Source: Imtechella halotolerans (lineage in GTDB: Bacteria > Bacteroidota > Bacteroidia > Flavobacteriales > Flavobacteriaceae). From it: a stretch of DNA of 64,000 nucleotides. Below are positions 7,444-16,883 of the stretch, one piece after another. Below the pieces are notes generated by a model, which saw nothing but the letters and a program-made list of their open reading frames with translations, was not told the origin of the DNA and did not search any database. A program made the position numbers and the translations under genes. Numbering within the stretch: position 1 is the stretch's first letter; the number at the start of each line of letters is the position of its first letter. The stretch lies in the NCBI RefSeq assembly GCF_028743515.2, contig NZ_CP117969.2, forward strand, positions 679,001 through 743,000, read 5' to 3'.

Positions 7444-10410
7444 ATGAAAAAAACTCTAAAATCGATCTCATTTTTATCATTTTTGATCTTGATTTCTTGG
7501 CAGTCAATTGCCCAACAACGTCAAATATCAGGGGAAGTATTTGATGAAAGTAATTTACCTATTCCCGGAGTCTCAGTACAAATTAAAGGAACCACTTTAG
7601 GATCTACAACAGACTTTAATGGAGCCTTTTCAATCATGCTGCCTCAAGATGGTACCTCAATCTTAAGATTTTCGTATATCGGATTCAAAACAGAGGAAAT
7701 TCAAATAGGGAATCAAACTACGCTTAAAGTCATTTTAAAGGAAGATTTACAAAGGCTGGATGAGGTAGTGATTGTAGGGTATGGTGTCCAAAAGAAAAGT
7801 GATATTACAGGATCTGTATCGTCTCTTTCTTCTGCCAGGTTAGAGTCTATTCCTAATGTTAATATATCTCAAGCCATTCAGGGAGGTATAGCGGGTGTGT
7901 CAGTACAAACCAGTTCAGCAGGTGCAGAACCTTCTGAATCCATTCTAATACGTGGAAGAAACTCTATTAAAGCAAGTAATGCACCTCTGGTGGTGGTTGA
8001 TGGGATTGCTGCAGAGAGCCTTAATGATATTAACCCTAATGATGTAAAGTCCATTGAAGTATTAAAAGATGCTTCTGCTGCGGCAATTTATGGTTCAAGG
8101 GGTAGCAATGGAGTTATCCTTGTAACTACTAAAACAGGTGCAAGTGGGAAGCCTAAGTTTAAATACTCAGGATACACTGGTGTTCAGGACTTTGCCAACC
8201 TGCCTCGCATCATGAATGGAGAAGAATTCTATAAGTTTAAAATGGAAAGAAATCCAAGTTCAATGACTCCTTCTGAAATAGAAGTATATGAATCAGGAAA
8301 TTGGGTAAGTTGGCCTGATCTGGCCTTCCGTGGAACGGGAACGACCATTAATCAGAATCTTTCTTTTTCTGGAGGATCAGAAGCTACCAATTATTATATA
8401 TCCACTGATTTCTTGGATGTAAAAGGACTGGCTAAAAATGACAATTACCAACGTATCACCTCTAGGGTAAACATCGAAACCAAATTAAATAATTGGTTAA
8501 CCTTTGGAACACGAACCAATCTAGCTTATATAGATAGAGGAGGAATAGCTGCCACCTTTGGAGCTGGGAGAGGGGTTTATTGGTTCAATCCATTAACCAC
8601 CCCATACGATGAAAACGGGAAACAAAATGTGTATCCTTGGCCAGATGATCCATTCTATACGAATCCTTTACAAGGGATTCTTGCAAAAAACATTGACGAA
8701 TCCTATCAAGTAAGTAGCAATAATTATATAGATATTAATATCCCATTTGTTAAAGGACTTCAATATAGAGTTAATACAGGTATTAGATTCAGATTTGATG
8801 ACGATGCGTTCTACTATGGTCGTGATACCAACAGAGGAATTACCTCAAATGGTGAAGCTTCTACGAGTCGATTAAAATCTAGAAATATTATTGTAGAGAA
8901 TATAATTAACTACAAGAGGGATTTTGCAAAACACAGTTTGTTTTTAACAGGGCTTTACAGTTTTGAAAATAATATTGTAAGCACCAACAAACTAACAGCT
9001 AAAGGATTTCCTAACGATGTGTTGTCATGGTATGGCGCCCCGCAAGCCTCTCTGATTATTCCTGACTATTCCTTTAGAGAAACCACTTTATTGTCTACCA
9101 TGGGTCGTATTAACTACTCCTATGATAGTAGGTATTTAATTACTCTGACTGGACGAAGTGATGGCTATTCCGGATTTGGTAAAAATAACAAACAAGGATT
9201 TTTCCCATCAATGGCCTTTGGTTGGAATGTAGCCAATGAAAAATTTATGCCATGGAAGGATTTTATTAGTCAATTAAAGGTAAGAGGTTCTTTTGGTTTA
9301 AATGGAAACCAGGCCGTATCACCTTATGAGACTATATCTAGATTGTCTCCGGAGGATATGGTGTCAGGCTCAACAACATTGCCAGGATATGTGCCTAGCA
9401 AATTAGGAACAGCTGATCTAGGTTGGGAAACCACTCGTACTTTAAACGTTGGACTTGACTATGGTATTTTGAAAAATAGAATCAGCGGTAGTGTGGATTT
9501 CTACAAATCTAATACCTATGACTTGCTTTTAGATAGAACCGTTTCTCCAGTTGTTGCGGTAGGTTCCATTACTCAAAACATTGGAGAAATTGAGAATAAA
9601 GGGATTGAGATCTCTATAGTTTCAACCAATGTAAAAACGAAAAACTTTACCTGGGAGACATCCGCTAATGTGGCTTTTTTGAAAAATAAAATAGTATCTC
9701 TTTATGGATATAAAGATGAAAATGGTAAAGAGGTTGATGACCTAGCAAACTCTTGGTTTATAGGGAAGCCTATTAATGTAAACTATGGTTTTAACTGGAT
9801 AGGTGTTTGGCAATTGGACGAGGCAGAAGAAGCGGCCAGCCATAAAACCCAACCTGGGTTTATTAAGATTGAGGATATCAGCGGTCCTGATGGAGTACCT
9901 GATGGCAAGCTGTCACCTATGTATGATAGAAAAATTATTGGTCAGCGAGATCCCAAAGCTACCTGGGGTATGAATAATGACTTTACGTATAAAAACATAC
10001 GATTGAACGTATTTGTATATGGGATGCATGGAATGACGAAAGAGAACACCTTACTTTCCGATGCTGTGGGACGAGATGTTCGTTTAAATACGACCATTAA
10101 GAACTGGTGGACACCAGATAATCCTACGAACGACTGGTATATGAATGCCTTAGATGCTAATGTCCAAGAAGGATATACAGCAGCACCCTATGAAAATGCT
10201 GGCTTTGTAAGGGTTAAGGATATTACACTATCGTACGACTTTCCAAAGGATGTGTTGGGTGCCTTGAGACTAAGTAAATTACAACTATATGCATCTGGGA
10301 AAAATTTGATCACCATTACTGATTTTGGAGGATTAGACCCCGAACTAAACAATCAGTGGGATATCCCTCTACAAAAGGAATTTTCACTTGGGCTAAACCT
10401 TGAATTTTAA
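7444..10410 (+). CDS. SusC/RagA-type TonB-dependent outer membrane transporter
   Basis: 988 aa from the ATG at 7444 (a TTG at 7423 is in frame but does not improve the signal). A signal peptide ends near SWQSIAQQ. A carboxypeptidase-regulatory-like domain follows (ISGEVFDESNLPIPGVSV), then the plug with ILIRGRNSI and EVLKDASAAAIYGSRGSNGVILVTTK. The rest is a beta-barrel ending in an aromatic residue (GLNLEF), as outer-membrane proteins do. There is no STN domain, so it is not a sigma-signalling receptor, unlike the two SusC proteins later in the window. It imports the oligosaccharides released by the locus enzymes, with the SusD gene 14 nt downstream as partner. Confidence 0.96.
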   Translation: MKKTLKSISFLSFLILISWQSIAQQRQISGEVFDESNLPIPGVSVQIKGTTLGSTTDFNGAFSIMLPQDGTSILRFSYIGFKTEEIQIGNQTTLKVILKEDLQRLDEVVIVGYGVQKKSDITGSVSSLSSARLESIPNVNISQAIQGGIAGVSVQTSSAGAEPSESILIRGRNSIKASNAPLVVVDGIAAESLNDINPNDVKSIEVLKDASAAAIYGSRGSNGVILVTTKTGASGKPKFKYSGYTGVQDFANLPRIMNGEEFYKFKMERNPSSMTPSEIEVYESGNWVSWPDLAFRGTGTTINQNLSFSGGSEATNYYISTDFLDVKGLAKNDNYQRITSRVNIETKLNNWLTFGTRTNLAYIDRGGIAATFGAGRGVYWFNPLTTPYDENGKQNVYPWPDDPFYTNPLQGILAKNIDESYQVSSNNYIDINIPFVKGLQYRVNTGIRFRFDDDAFYYGRDTNRGITSNGEASTSRLKSRNIIVENIINYKRDFAKHSLFLTGLYSFENNIVSTNKLTAKGFPNDVLSWYGAPQASLIIPDYSFRETTLLSTMGRINYSYDSRYLITLTGRSDGYSGFGKNNKQGFFPSMAFGWNVANEKFMPWKDFISQLKVRGSFGLNGNQAVSPYETISRLSPEDMVSGSTTLPGYVPSKLGTADLGWETTRTLNVGLDYGILKNRISGSVDFYKSNTYDLLLDRTVSPVVAVGSITQNIGEIENKGIEISIVSTNVKTKNFTWETSANVAFLKNKIVSLYGYKDENGKEVDDLANSWFIGKPINVNYGFNWIGVWQLDEAEEAASHKTQPGFIKIEDISGPDGVPDGKLSPMYDRKIIGQRDPKATWGMNNDFTYKNIRLNVFVYGMHGMTKENTLLSDAVGRDVRLNTTIKNWWTPDNPTNDWYMNALDANVQEGYTAAPYENAGFVRVKDITLSYDFPKDVLGALRLSKLQLYASGKNLITITDFGGLDPELNNQWDIPLQKEFSLGLNLEF

Positions 10411-10424
10411 ATTTTAAAAATATT

Positions 10425-12110
10425 ATGAGAAAAGTTTTTATTACTAGTCTTATCCTCTTTGCTGTTATTTTATTCCCATCATGCTCTCATGATAATTGGT
10501 TAGAGGAAGAACCACCACATTTAATTACCAGTGAAACACTATATACTAATTTGGATGGCTTTGAGTCAGGTTTAAACGGGCTTTATTCCCTTGTCAGACA
10601 AGAAAGACAAGGCCGAGATAATTCGCTCTCTGAGTATTTGACTGCGGATATTGCCATGCTGGGAACCGATAATTACGTACCCAATGGTAGAGGAGGTTTT
10701 GGCTTTATAGCACTGAATTGGGACACTAGAAATGTTTCTACCGATTCAAACTTTAGTTATATATTCTTGTGGTTATATAAAGTGGTGAATGCCGCCAATA
10801 CCATCATCACTCAAGCTGAAACTCGTACAGATGTAGATTGGAGTGGAGGACAAGGTACCCAGATGGAAAATAAGAATAGAGTGATTGCTGAGGCCAAAGC
10901 CATACGTGCATGGGCCTATAGACACCTTACCTTTAACTGGGGTGATGTGCCATTGAACCTAGAAGAATCCACCGGCTCAAATATCAAGTCAGATTGGACA
11001 AGAACACCAGTGAATGAGGTTCGAAAGCAAATGATTAAAGACTGGAGAGCTGCTGAGCCGTATATTGGAATTGAACCTTCCATGCAGGGAAGAATATCCA
11101 AAGGAGCCGTACAACATTACTTATCAGAGATGTATTTGACTCTTAAAAAGCCGGATAGCGCCTTGATTTGGGCTGACAAATGTATAAATACCCCCAACTA
11201 TAAGCTTGTCACCGAGCGTTATGGAGTGAGAGCTAACCAGCCAGGTGTTCCTTTTATGGACATGTTTTATGATGGAAATTCAAATAGAGAAGAAGGAAAC
11301 TTAGAAGCACTATGGGTTTTTCAATTTGAATATAATGCCATCGGTGGAGGTGGTAGCATCATGAGAAGATACCACAATGGTACTGGAGCCAATCGTCTGG
11401 TACCTATTAACGGAATTCTTCCATTACAATTTACCATTGAAAGAGGCTCGCGTGGAATCAGTAGGGAGGCGCCCAATAAATTTGCGTTAGATCTGTATGA
11501 ATCACAAGATGATCGTTTTTCAAATTACGCCATACGTCATTATTATACCTTAAAAACAGCCGCAGAGAATGCACCGGCACCAGCTGATGAATTACCTGAA
11601 GGATACCAGTATGGTGACAAGATTTGGTTGAACTATGAAAATGATTTAACCGGATTAGCCAATAATCGTGTATTGGATTACCCGTTTGTTAGAAAATGGG
11701 ACGCCGCCGAAACAGATATTATAGATTTGCCTTTAACCTATAATGACCAGGTTTATCTAAGAATTTCAGAAACCTATCTTCTAAAGGCGGAAGCTCAGTT
11801 CAAACTTGGTGATGCCGCAGCAGCAGCGGAGACCATTAATTTTATTAGAAGGAGAGCAAATGCGAGTGAAATTACCGCCTCCGATATTACGATGGATTTT
11901 ATACTTGATGAGCGTTCAAGGGAATTGATAACCGAGGAACACCGTCGTTATACCCTTCTAAGAACTGGAAAATGGCTAGAGCGAGTGAAGGCACATAACT
12001 TTAGAGGAGGACAAACTGCTACGGCAAGGGATACATTATATCCAATACCTCAAATCGTTATTGATGCAAACCTTACCAAGCCAATGCCACAAAACCCTGG
12101 ATTTAATTAA
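10425..12110 (+). CDS. SusD/RagB-type glycan-binding lipoprotein
   Basis: 561 aa. The lipobox is LFPSCS near residue 20. The N-terminal SusD fold shows ITSETLYTNLDGFESGLNGLYSLV, and the C-terminal RagB/SusD part shows YLRISETYLLKAEAQFKLGD, INFIRRRANAS and ERSRELITEEHRRYTLLRTGKW. SusD proteins cap their SusC partner and bind the substrate at the cell surface. It starts 14 nt after susC and is clearly co-transcribed. The bound glycan is unknown. Confidence 0.96.
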   Translation: MRKVFITSLILFAVILFPSCSHDNWLEEEPPHLITSETLYTNLDGFESGLNGLYSLVRQERQGRDNSLSEYLTADIAMLGTDNYVPNGRGGFGFIALNWDTRNVSTDSNFSYIFLWLYKVVNAANTIITQAETRTDVDWSGGQGTQMENKNRVIAEAKAIRAWAYRHLTFNWGDVPLNLEESTGSNIKSDWTRTPVNEVRKQMIKDWRAAEPYIGIEPSMQGRISKGAVQHYLSEMYLTLKKPDSALIWADKCINTPNYKLVTERYGVRANQPGVPFMDMFYDGNSNREEGNLEALWVFQFEYNAIGGGGSIMRRYHNGTGANRLVPINGILPLQFTIERGSRGISREAPNKFALDLYESQDDRFSNYAIRHYYTLKTAAENAPAPADELPEGYQYGDKIWLNYENDLTGLANNRVLDYPFVRKWDAAETDIIDLPLTYNDQVYLRISETYLLKAEAQFKLGDAAAAAETINFIRRRANASEITASDITMDFILDERSRELITEEHRRYTLLRTGKWLERVKAHNFRGGQTATARDTLYPIPQIVIDANLTKPMPQNPGFN

Positions 12111-12147
12111 TTTTTTTATTAACTCAGTTGATTTTTATTAAGTACGT

Positions 12148-12169
12148 ATTGACTCCTTTGGGAGTCAAT
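12148..12169. terminator. Hairpin after SusD
   Basis: ATTGACTCC / GGAGTCAAT with a TTTG loop, with further pairing TACG/CGTA across a bulged T. It lies 38 nt after susD. No long T-run follows, so it could also act as an mRNA stabiliser or attenuator that raises susCD over downstream genes. Confidence 0.6.
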
Positions 12170-12223
12170 CGTAATTTAATGTAGCAGGTAATAAAAGGCT
12201 GAAATAAACGATTATAAACAACT

Positions 12224-13048
12224 ATGAAGTATATGCATTTAATACCACAAATTTCATTTTTAATCATCATGCTCTTTGGTTGTTCTGCAGGACAGCAGGA
12301 GCTATTTAAGAATGCCAATGGTGATGATATTATCACCTACCAAAGAAAATACGATGCTCCCTCAAATACGTATTATTACCTAACCAGAGTTAAACATCAG
12401 GATAAGAATGGAAAGATGCTTCAATTACAAATGGCACTTTCCACAAAGCCCAACGGAGAAACCGTTCCGGAATTTTCCAACAAGATAGGTACACCGCTAT
12501 TGGCAATGAATGCTTCTATGGGGATTAGGGGTCTGGGACCTGATAGAAGACAGGTTTCCGGCAGACAAATAATAGATGGGGTAATAGCTCAGGATTTTAC
12601 CTCAAGAAATTACACCCTTGGAATAAAGGACACCAATGAATTGGTTGTTTATCCTCCTGAAATGACAGCTCAGGATATACTGGATGACGGTACAAACAAT
12701 GCCCTAACCTGTTTTGTTCCTCTTATTGTAGATTATAAACCGGTAGGGGAAGAGGTGTTGCAAGTGGTTGGAAATAATGTGCAAAAACATCCAAGACAGG
12801 TGATCGCGCAATTAGACAATCTAGATTTGTTGATTTTAAGTTGTGGTGGAAGAGGATTTGACGGTGAGGGCATGACCGCAGAAGATATGATTCGAATTCT
12901 ACTAGAGAACAAGGTGAAATTTGCTGTTAATCTAGATGGAGGAGGCAGTGTATCTACTGTTATCAGGGGAGAACTCATCACTAAGAAAATTGACAATCAA
13001 GGGACAGAGGATAGGCCACGTTCCAACTTTCTATACATCAAAGAGTAG
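12224..13048 (+). CDS. NAGPA-type phosphodiester glycosidase lipoprotein
   Basis: 274 aa with a lipoprotein signal ending at FGCSAG (Cys20). The rest is one NAGPA domain: LLAMNASMGI, GRQIIDGVIAQD, KHPRQVIAQLD, LILSCGGRGFDGEGM and NLDGGGSVSTVI. These match, block for block, the C-terminal domain of the fusion at 5500-7107 and the next gene. Known NAGPA enzymes cleave GlcNAc-alpha-1-phosphodiesters; bacterial members of PF09992 are little characterised. Likely tethered to the outer membrane, acting on the polymer or on oligomers. The neighbouring nagA supports an N-acetylhexosamine substrate. Confidence 0.85.
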   Translation: MKYMHLIPQISFLIIMLFGCSAGQQELFKNANGDDIITYQRKYDAPSNTYYYLTRVKHQDKNGKMLQLQMALSTKPNGETVPEFSNKIGTPLLAMNASMGIRGLGPDRRQVSGRQIIDGVIAQDFTSRNYTLGIKDTNELVVYPPEMTAQDILDDGTNNALTCFVPLIVDYKPVGEEVLQVVGNNVQKHPRQVIAQLDNLDLLILSCGGRGFDGEGMTAEDMIRILLENKVKFAVNLDGGGSVSTVIRGELITKKIDNQGTEDRPRSNFLYIKE

Positions 13049-13120
13049 GATCTTTATAGTGCTATCTCTTAAGCATGTTAGTTTATGTTAGAAAATCTAG
13101 AAATTTTAAGTTTAGTTATA

Positions 13121-13945
13121 ATGCGCGTACGTAATCAATTAGCAATAGTAGGCTTTCTGTGTATCTTCCTTAGTTGTTCAACTTCAAAGCAGCTGGTTTC
13201 AAATACCAAATCGGATGAGGGAGTTATACGTTATGAGAAGAAATATGATTCCATATCTGATACCTATTACTACTTAACCCATATCAAGCATACAGATAAC
13301 AATGGCAAGCTTTTAAAGCTACAACATGCCCATGCCCAAAAAAGTAAAGGAGAAACAGTAGTGGAGTTTTCGCAGAGAATGGGGAACCCGATACTGGCAA
13401 TGAATGCTTCTACCATGTATCGGATTTCACCTGATTCCATTAAGCCCAATGGAGTTCAAATCATCAAAGGTGAAATTGTTCAGGATAAATTTAAAGAAGC
13501 CTATGCTTTGGGGATTAAGGACAATAATGAACTTATTTCCTATGTCCCCGAAAAAAGGGCAGCTGCTATTCTGGAAGAAGGAGTACAAGATGCCTTGACT
13601 GCTTTTATGCCCTTAATTGAAAACTATAAGCCTGTTCACGACAGTGTGTTAGAGATTCCAAAACATGGCTTTGAAAAACATCCAAGACAGGTTATCGCCC
13701 AATTTGAGAATTTAGATTTATTGATTTTAAGTTGTGGTGGTCGAACCTTTGATGGTACAGGGATGACTGCGAAAGACTTAATTAGGATCTTAAAAGATAT
13801 CGAAGTTAAATTCGCCTATAATCTGGACGGAGGAGGCAGTGTCTCAACGGTGATTAATGGGGAGAGAATAACAAAGAAAATTGATGAGAATGGAACAAAA
13901 GATAGGTTACGACCTAACTTTCTCTACATTTTAAAAAATGAATAA
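13121..13945 (+). CDS. Second NAGPA-type phosphodiester glycosidase lipoprotein (tandem paralogue)
   Basis: 274 aa from the ATG at 13121, which gives a proper lipoprotein signal (VGFLCIFLSCSTSK). An ATG at 13085 would add 12 residues before the positively charged segment. It has the same blocks as the preceding gene: PILAMNAS, NGVQIIKGEIVQD, KHPRQVIAQFE, LILSCGGRTFDGTGM and NLDGGGSVSTVI. It differs around MYRISPDS and in the GGRTFDGTGM loop (GGRGFDGEGM in its neighbour), so the two may take different linkages. The pair probably arose by tandem duplication. Confidence 0.84.
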   Translation: MRVRNQLAIVGFLCIFLSCSTSKQLVSNTKSDEGVIRYEKKYDSISDTYYYLTHIKHTDNNGKLLKLQHAHAQKSKGETVVEFSQRMGNPILAMNASTMYRISPDSIKPNGVQIIKGEIVQDKFKEAYALGIKDNNELISYVPEKRAAAILEEGVQDALTAFMPLIENYKPVHDSVLEIPKHGFEKHPRQVIAQFENLDLLILSCGGRTFDGTGMTAKDLIRILKDIEVKFAYNLDGGGSVSTVINGERITKKIDENGTKDRLRPNFLYILKNE

Positions 13946-13986
13946 GCACGGTATAAATTTTAAGGCTATAACTCAATTTATAGGAA

Positions 13987-15096
13987 ATGGAATGTAAACT
14001 AAAAAGAAAGCAACGTACCTGGCTTACACTAATTTGTGTAAGCCTTGTAGTGTTTGGATGCAGTAGTAGTAAAAAATCATCCATCCAGCAGGAAAGTGAA
14101 AATAAGGGAATGGATGTGTACCTTTTAATTGGACAATCAAATATGCAGGGTGTAGCTCCTATAGAGCCTCTGGATACCATATCGCTTAGGAATGTGTTTC
14201 TTTTTACAGATAAAAACGAATGGGAATTTGCAAAGAATTATCCCGATAATGGAATGAATCGGTATTCTACCGTAAAGAAAAAACCAATAACTCTTTTCGG
14301 CCCGGCGTATACATTTGGACGTGAAATTGCCCAATATTCAAATCGTACCATAGGAATTGTTAGCAATGCTCGTGGAGCAACAAGAATAGATTGGTGGCAA
14401 AAAGGGTATACAGGAGATAATGATTATGATTTATATGAAGAAGCGGTAAAACGTACTAAAATTGCTTTAGAATCAACACCAGGTGCAACCCTGAAAGGGA
14501 TTCTTTGGCATCAAGGAGAGGCTAATAATGGGGGCGGTAGACATGTCAACTATATGAGTAAACTGCAATCCTTAGTTACTGATTTGAGAAAGGACTTTGG
14601 AGATATGAATATACCGTTTATTGCAGCAGAGGTTGGAACATGGAATAACCGTGGAGAAAACATTAATCCAATTATACGAAGTATTAAAGACCATGTTTCA
14701 AAAACGGATTGGGTAAGTTCCACTGGACTTACTTCCATAGATGTGGACAATAATGATCCCCATTTCGATAATTTGAGCCAAAGAGTATTAGGTAGTCGCT
14801 ATGCTGTAAAAGCTGCGGAATTAGTCTATGGAATTAACCTATCTGGTGTTACAGTATTTAGTGAGCCAGGTTTTATAGGAAGATCGGTCCTATTAGGTCC
14901 AGGATATTATAATTCTGAAGATTTAGAAATCAAAGGCATACAAATGAATGAAGTTGCCTCGGCCAGAGTCAGTGATGGATACGAGCTTATAGTCTATGGT
15001 AAGAAAAGAAAAAGCCTATTTATGGAGGATATTGAGAATATGGAAGAGACTACCATGGGCTCTATACGAATTAGGAAGAAGGGGCATTCATGGTAA
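13987..15096 (+). CDS. SASA-family carbohydrate acetylesterase with beta/gamma-crystallin tail
   Basis: 369 aa lipoprotein (VVFGCSSS, Cys25). Residues 42-275 are a sialate O-acetylesterase/CE6-like SGNH domain: LLIGQSNMQG with nucleophile Ser51, LWHQGEANNGG, and the late DPHFD block carrying the Asp/His pair. Residues 278-330 match a beta/gamma-crystallin repeat: VTVFSEPGFIGRSVLLGPG, then MNEVASARVSDGYELIVYG. Such tails bind calcium or carbohydrate in some proteins. It probably removes O-acetyl groups from the locus glycan at the cell surface. It lies 41 nt after the second NAGPA gene and 12 nt before nagA, so it is co-transcribed. Confidence 0.85.
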   Translation: MECKLKRKQRTWLTLICVSLVVFGCSSSKKSSIQQESENKGMDVYLLIGQSNMQGVAPIEPLDTISLRNVFLFTDKNEWEFAKNYPDNGMNRYSTVKKKPITLFGPAYTFGREIAQYSNRTIGIVSNARGATRIDWWQKGYTGDNDYDLYEEAVKRTKIALESTPGATLKGILWHQGEANNGGGRHVNYMSKLQSLVTDLRKDFGDMNIPFIAAEVGTWNNRGENINPIIRSIKDHVSKTDWVSSTGLTSIDVDNNDPHFDNLSQRVLGSRYAVKAAELVYGINLSGVTVFSEPGFIGRSVLLGPGYYNSEDLEIKGIQMNEVASARVSDGYELIVYGKKRKSLFMEDIENMEETTMGSIRIRKKGHSW

Positions 15097-15108
15097 GGGT
15101 TTTGAGCT

Positions 15109-16290
15109 ATGGAAAATGTGGTAATTACAAACGGTCAAATCATAACCCCCGATAGCATTATCCCTAAGGGCTCCGTGGTGCTTAAAGGAAATACTATTGT
15201 AAGTGTGCATGAGGGGAATGTCGAGATTTCCAATGCTAGGGTTATAAATGCGGAAGGCCATTATGTTTCCCCTGGATTTATCGATATCCATGTACATGGA
15301 GGGGGTGGTTTTGATTTTATGGATGGAAGTGTAGAAAGCTTTTTAAAAATAGCGCAATTACATGCTAGATATGGCACAACGGCCATGGTCCCAACCACAT
15401 TGACAAGTGAAAAGGAGTCTCTATTGGATATTTTAGAGGTGTATAAAGAGGCTACTAACAGGAATATGATGGGGGCTGAATTTTTAGGGATACACTTGGA
15501 AGGCCCCTATTTCTCCATGAACCAAAGGGGCTCTCAAGATGCCAAGTATATTCGTGATCCTGACCCTAAAGAGTATACAGAAATTCTTAAACGCTCTGAT
15601 CGTATTGTACGTTGGAGTGTGGCTCCTGAGCGGAAGGGTGCTTTGGAATTAGGGCAATTTCTTAAGGAAAAGGGTGTGTTGGCAGCCATTGCCCATACTG
15701 ATGCTATTTATGAAGAGGTAGTGGAAGCAGTGGAACACGGATATTCACTTTCCACCCATCTGTATTCCGGAATGTCAGGAGTGACTAGAAAAAATGGGTT
15801 TAGGTATGCAGGTGTGATTGAAAGTTCGCTTTTAATGGACGAACTAGATGTTGAAATTATTGCCGATGGCGTCCATTTACCTGCTCCTTTATTAAAACTA
15901 GTGTATAAAGTCAAGGGACCTCATAAGATAGCCCTTATCACCGATGCTATGCGTGCGGCAGGAACTTTATCGAAGGAAAGCATATTGGGTAATGCCCAAA
16001 CCGGACAAAAAGTAATTATTGAAGATGGGGTGGCTAAACTTCCTGACAGGAGTGCTTTTGCAGGTAGTGTTTCTACAGCGGATAGACTTGTGCGTACTAT
16101 GGTTCAAATGGCAGATGTTTCATTACTTGATGCTGTTATAATGATGAGTACTACACCTGCCAGAATTATGGGAGTATCTCATAAAAAAGGATCTATAGCT
16201 AAAGGAAAGGATGCAGATCTTGTCATATTTGATAAGGACATTCAGGTGCAATCAACCATAGTAGGTGGTACACAAATTTATGGAATTTGA
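15109..16290 (+). CDS. nagA: N-acetylglucosamine-6-phosphate deacetylase
   Basis: 393 aa, the usual family length, without a signal peptide, so cytoplasmic. Metal and substrate residues are visible: HVHGGGG (His61, His63), HLEGPY (Glu131), AHTDA (His196), HLYSGMSG (His217) and LITDAM (Asp279). It deacetylates GlcNAc-6-phosphate to glucosamine-6-phosphate. This is the only cytoplasmic catabolic enzyme of the locus, and it points to an N-acetylated hexosamine as the imported sugar. No hexosamine kinase or nagB is nearby, so these would have to come from elsewhere in the genome. Confidence 0.93.
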   Translation: MENVVITNGQIITPDSIIPKGSVVLKGNTIVSVHEGNVEISNARVINAEGHYVSPGFIDIHVHGGGGFDFMDGSVESFLKIAQLHARYGTTAMVPTTLTSEKESLLDILEVYKEATNRNMMGAEFLGIHLEGPYFSMNQRGSQDAKYIRDPDPKEYTEILKRSDRIVRWSVAPERKGALELGQFLKEKGVLAAIAHTDAIYEEVVEAVEHGYSLSTHLYSGMSGVTRKNGFRYAGVIESSLLMDELDVEIIADGVHLPAPLLKLVYKVKGPHKIALITDAMRAAGTLSKESILGNAQTGQKVIIEDGVAKLPDRSAFAGSVSTADRLVRTMVQMADVSLLDAVIMMSTTPARIMGVSHKKGSIAKGKDADLVIFDKDIQVQSTIVGGTQIYGI

Positions 16291-16753
16291 TGAACCACCT
16301 ATACAAATCTAATAGTATACAAATTCTCAAGACTTTGAGAAATAGATTCCAATTAAATAGCCCTCAATGGCTCTTGTATAGAGGGAATACGGAATTCAGA
16401 GGGTGGCATTTAAATATAAGTCATTGACTATAGTTACTGCTCAAGAAAATGCTGGAATATTTTTTACTAATTCTGTTCTTTCTATTTATGGTAATTGGCT
16501 TGAGTAATTCCTTCCTAACGACATAATTCAACTACAGACACTTCACCTAGCATGCCTTTGATTATAATTCTGATTTTATCTTAATATCTTTTTGTTTTTC
16601 TAGTTTTTCTTTTAAGTTCACTTATTAGCGAACTGGCACTTTGTTTTTTTCCATAATAGATCATTTTAAAGGTTATTAATTTAAGATATATCTCTCTTAA
16701 ATTTTCACTTTTTGCTGAAGTCAAACAAATGTGTTAAACATAAAATGTAAAAT

Positions 16754-16775
16754 AATTAACAGCGTATTGTTAATT
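16754..16775. promoter_or_regulatory. Inverted repeat over the fic promoter
   Basis: Perfect inverted repeat AATTAACA - 6 nt - TGTTAATT. Its right arm overlaps the putative -33 TTG of the fic promoter, the expected place for a repressor operator. Confidence 0.45.
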
Positions 16776-16797
16776 GTTTTTTTTTAAAATACATTTG
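16767..16797 (+). promoter_or_regulatory. Bacteroidota-type promoter of fic
   Basis: TTG at 16767-16769 and TACATTTG at 16790-16797, an exact match to the TAnnTTTG -7 consensus, 20 nt apart. The predicted transcript start is near 16803, giving an 80-nt leader before the fic ATG. Confidence 0.6.
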
Positions 16798-16833
16798 TAA
16801 CTTGTTGATAAATAACCATTTTTTATTGATAAC

Positions 16834-16865
16834 TGTTAAATGTGAAATATTGCGTTGTTAAATGT
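16834..16865. repeat. Direct repeats in fic leader
   Basis: TGTTAAATGT occurs at 16834-16843 and 16856-16865, 22 nt apart (two helical turns), just before the fic ATG. A related ATGTGTTAAACAT lies at 16729-16741. These could be operator half-sites for autoregulation. Confidence 0.4.
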
Positions 16866-16883
16866 CATTAAAAAAATATTAAA

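Larger units (their letters stand above)
16291..16883. other. Long intergenic region before fic
   Basis: About 590 nt with no open frame of note on either strand. The right half becomes very A/T-rich and holds the promoter, inverted repeat and direct repeats listed separately. This is the left border of the accessory region: the gene set changes from a coherent locus to a patchwork here. Confidence 0.6.
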
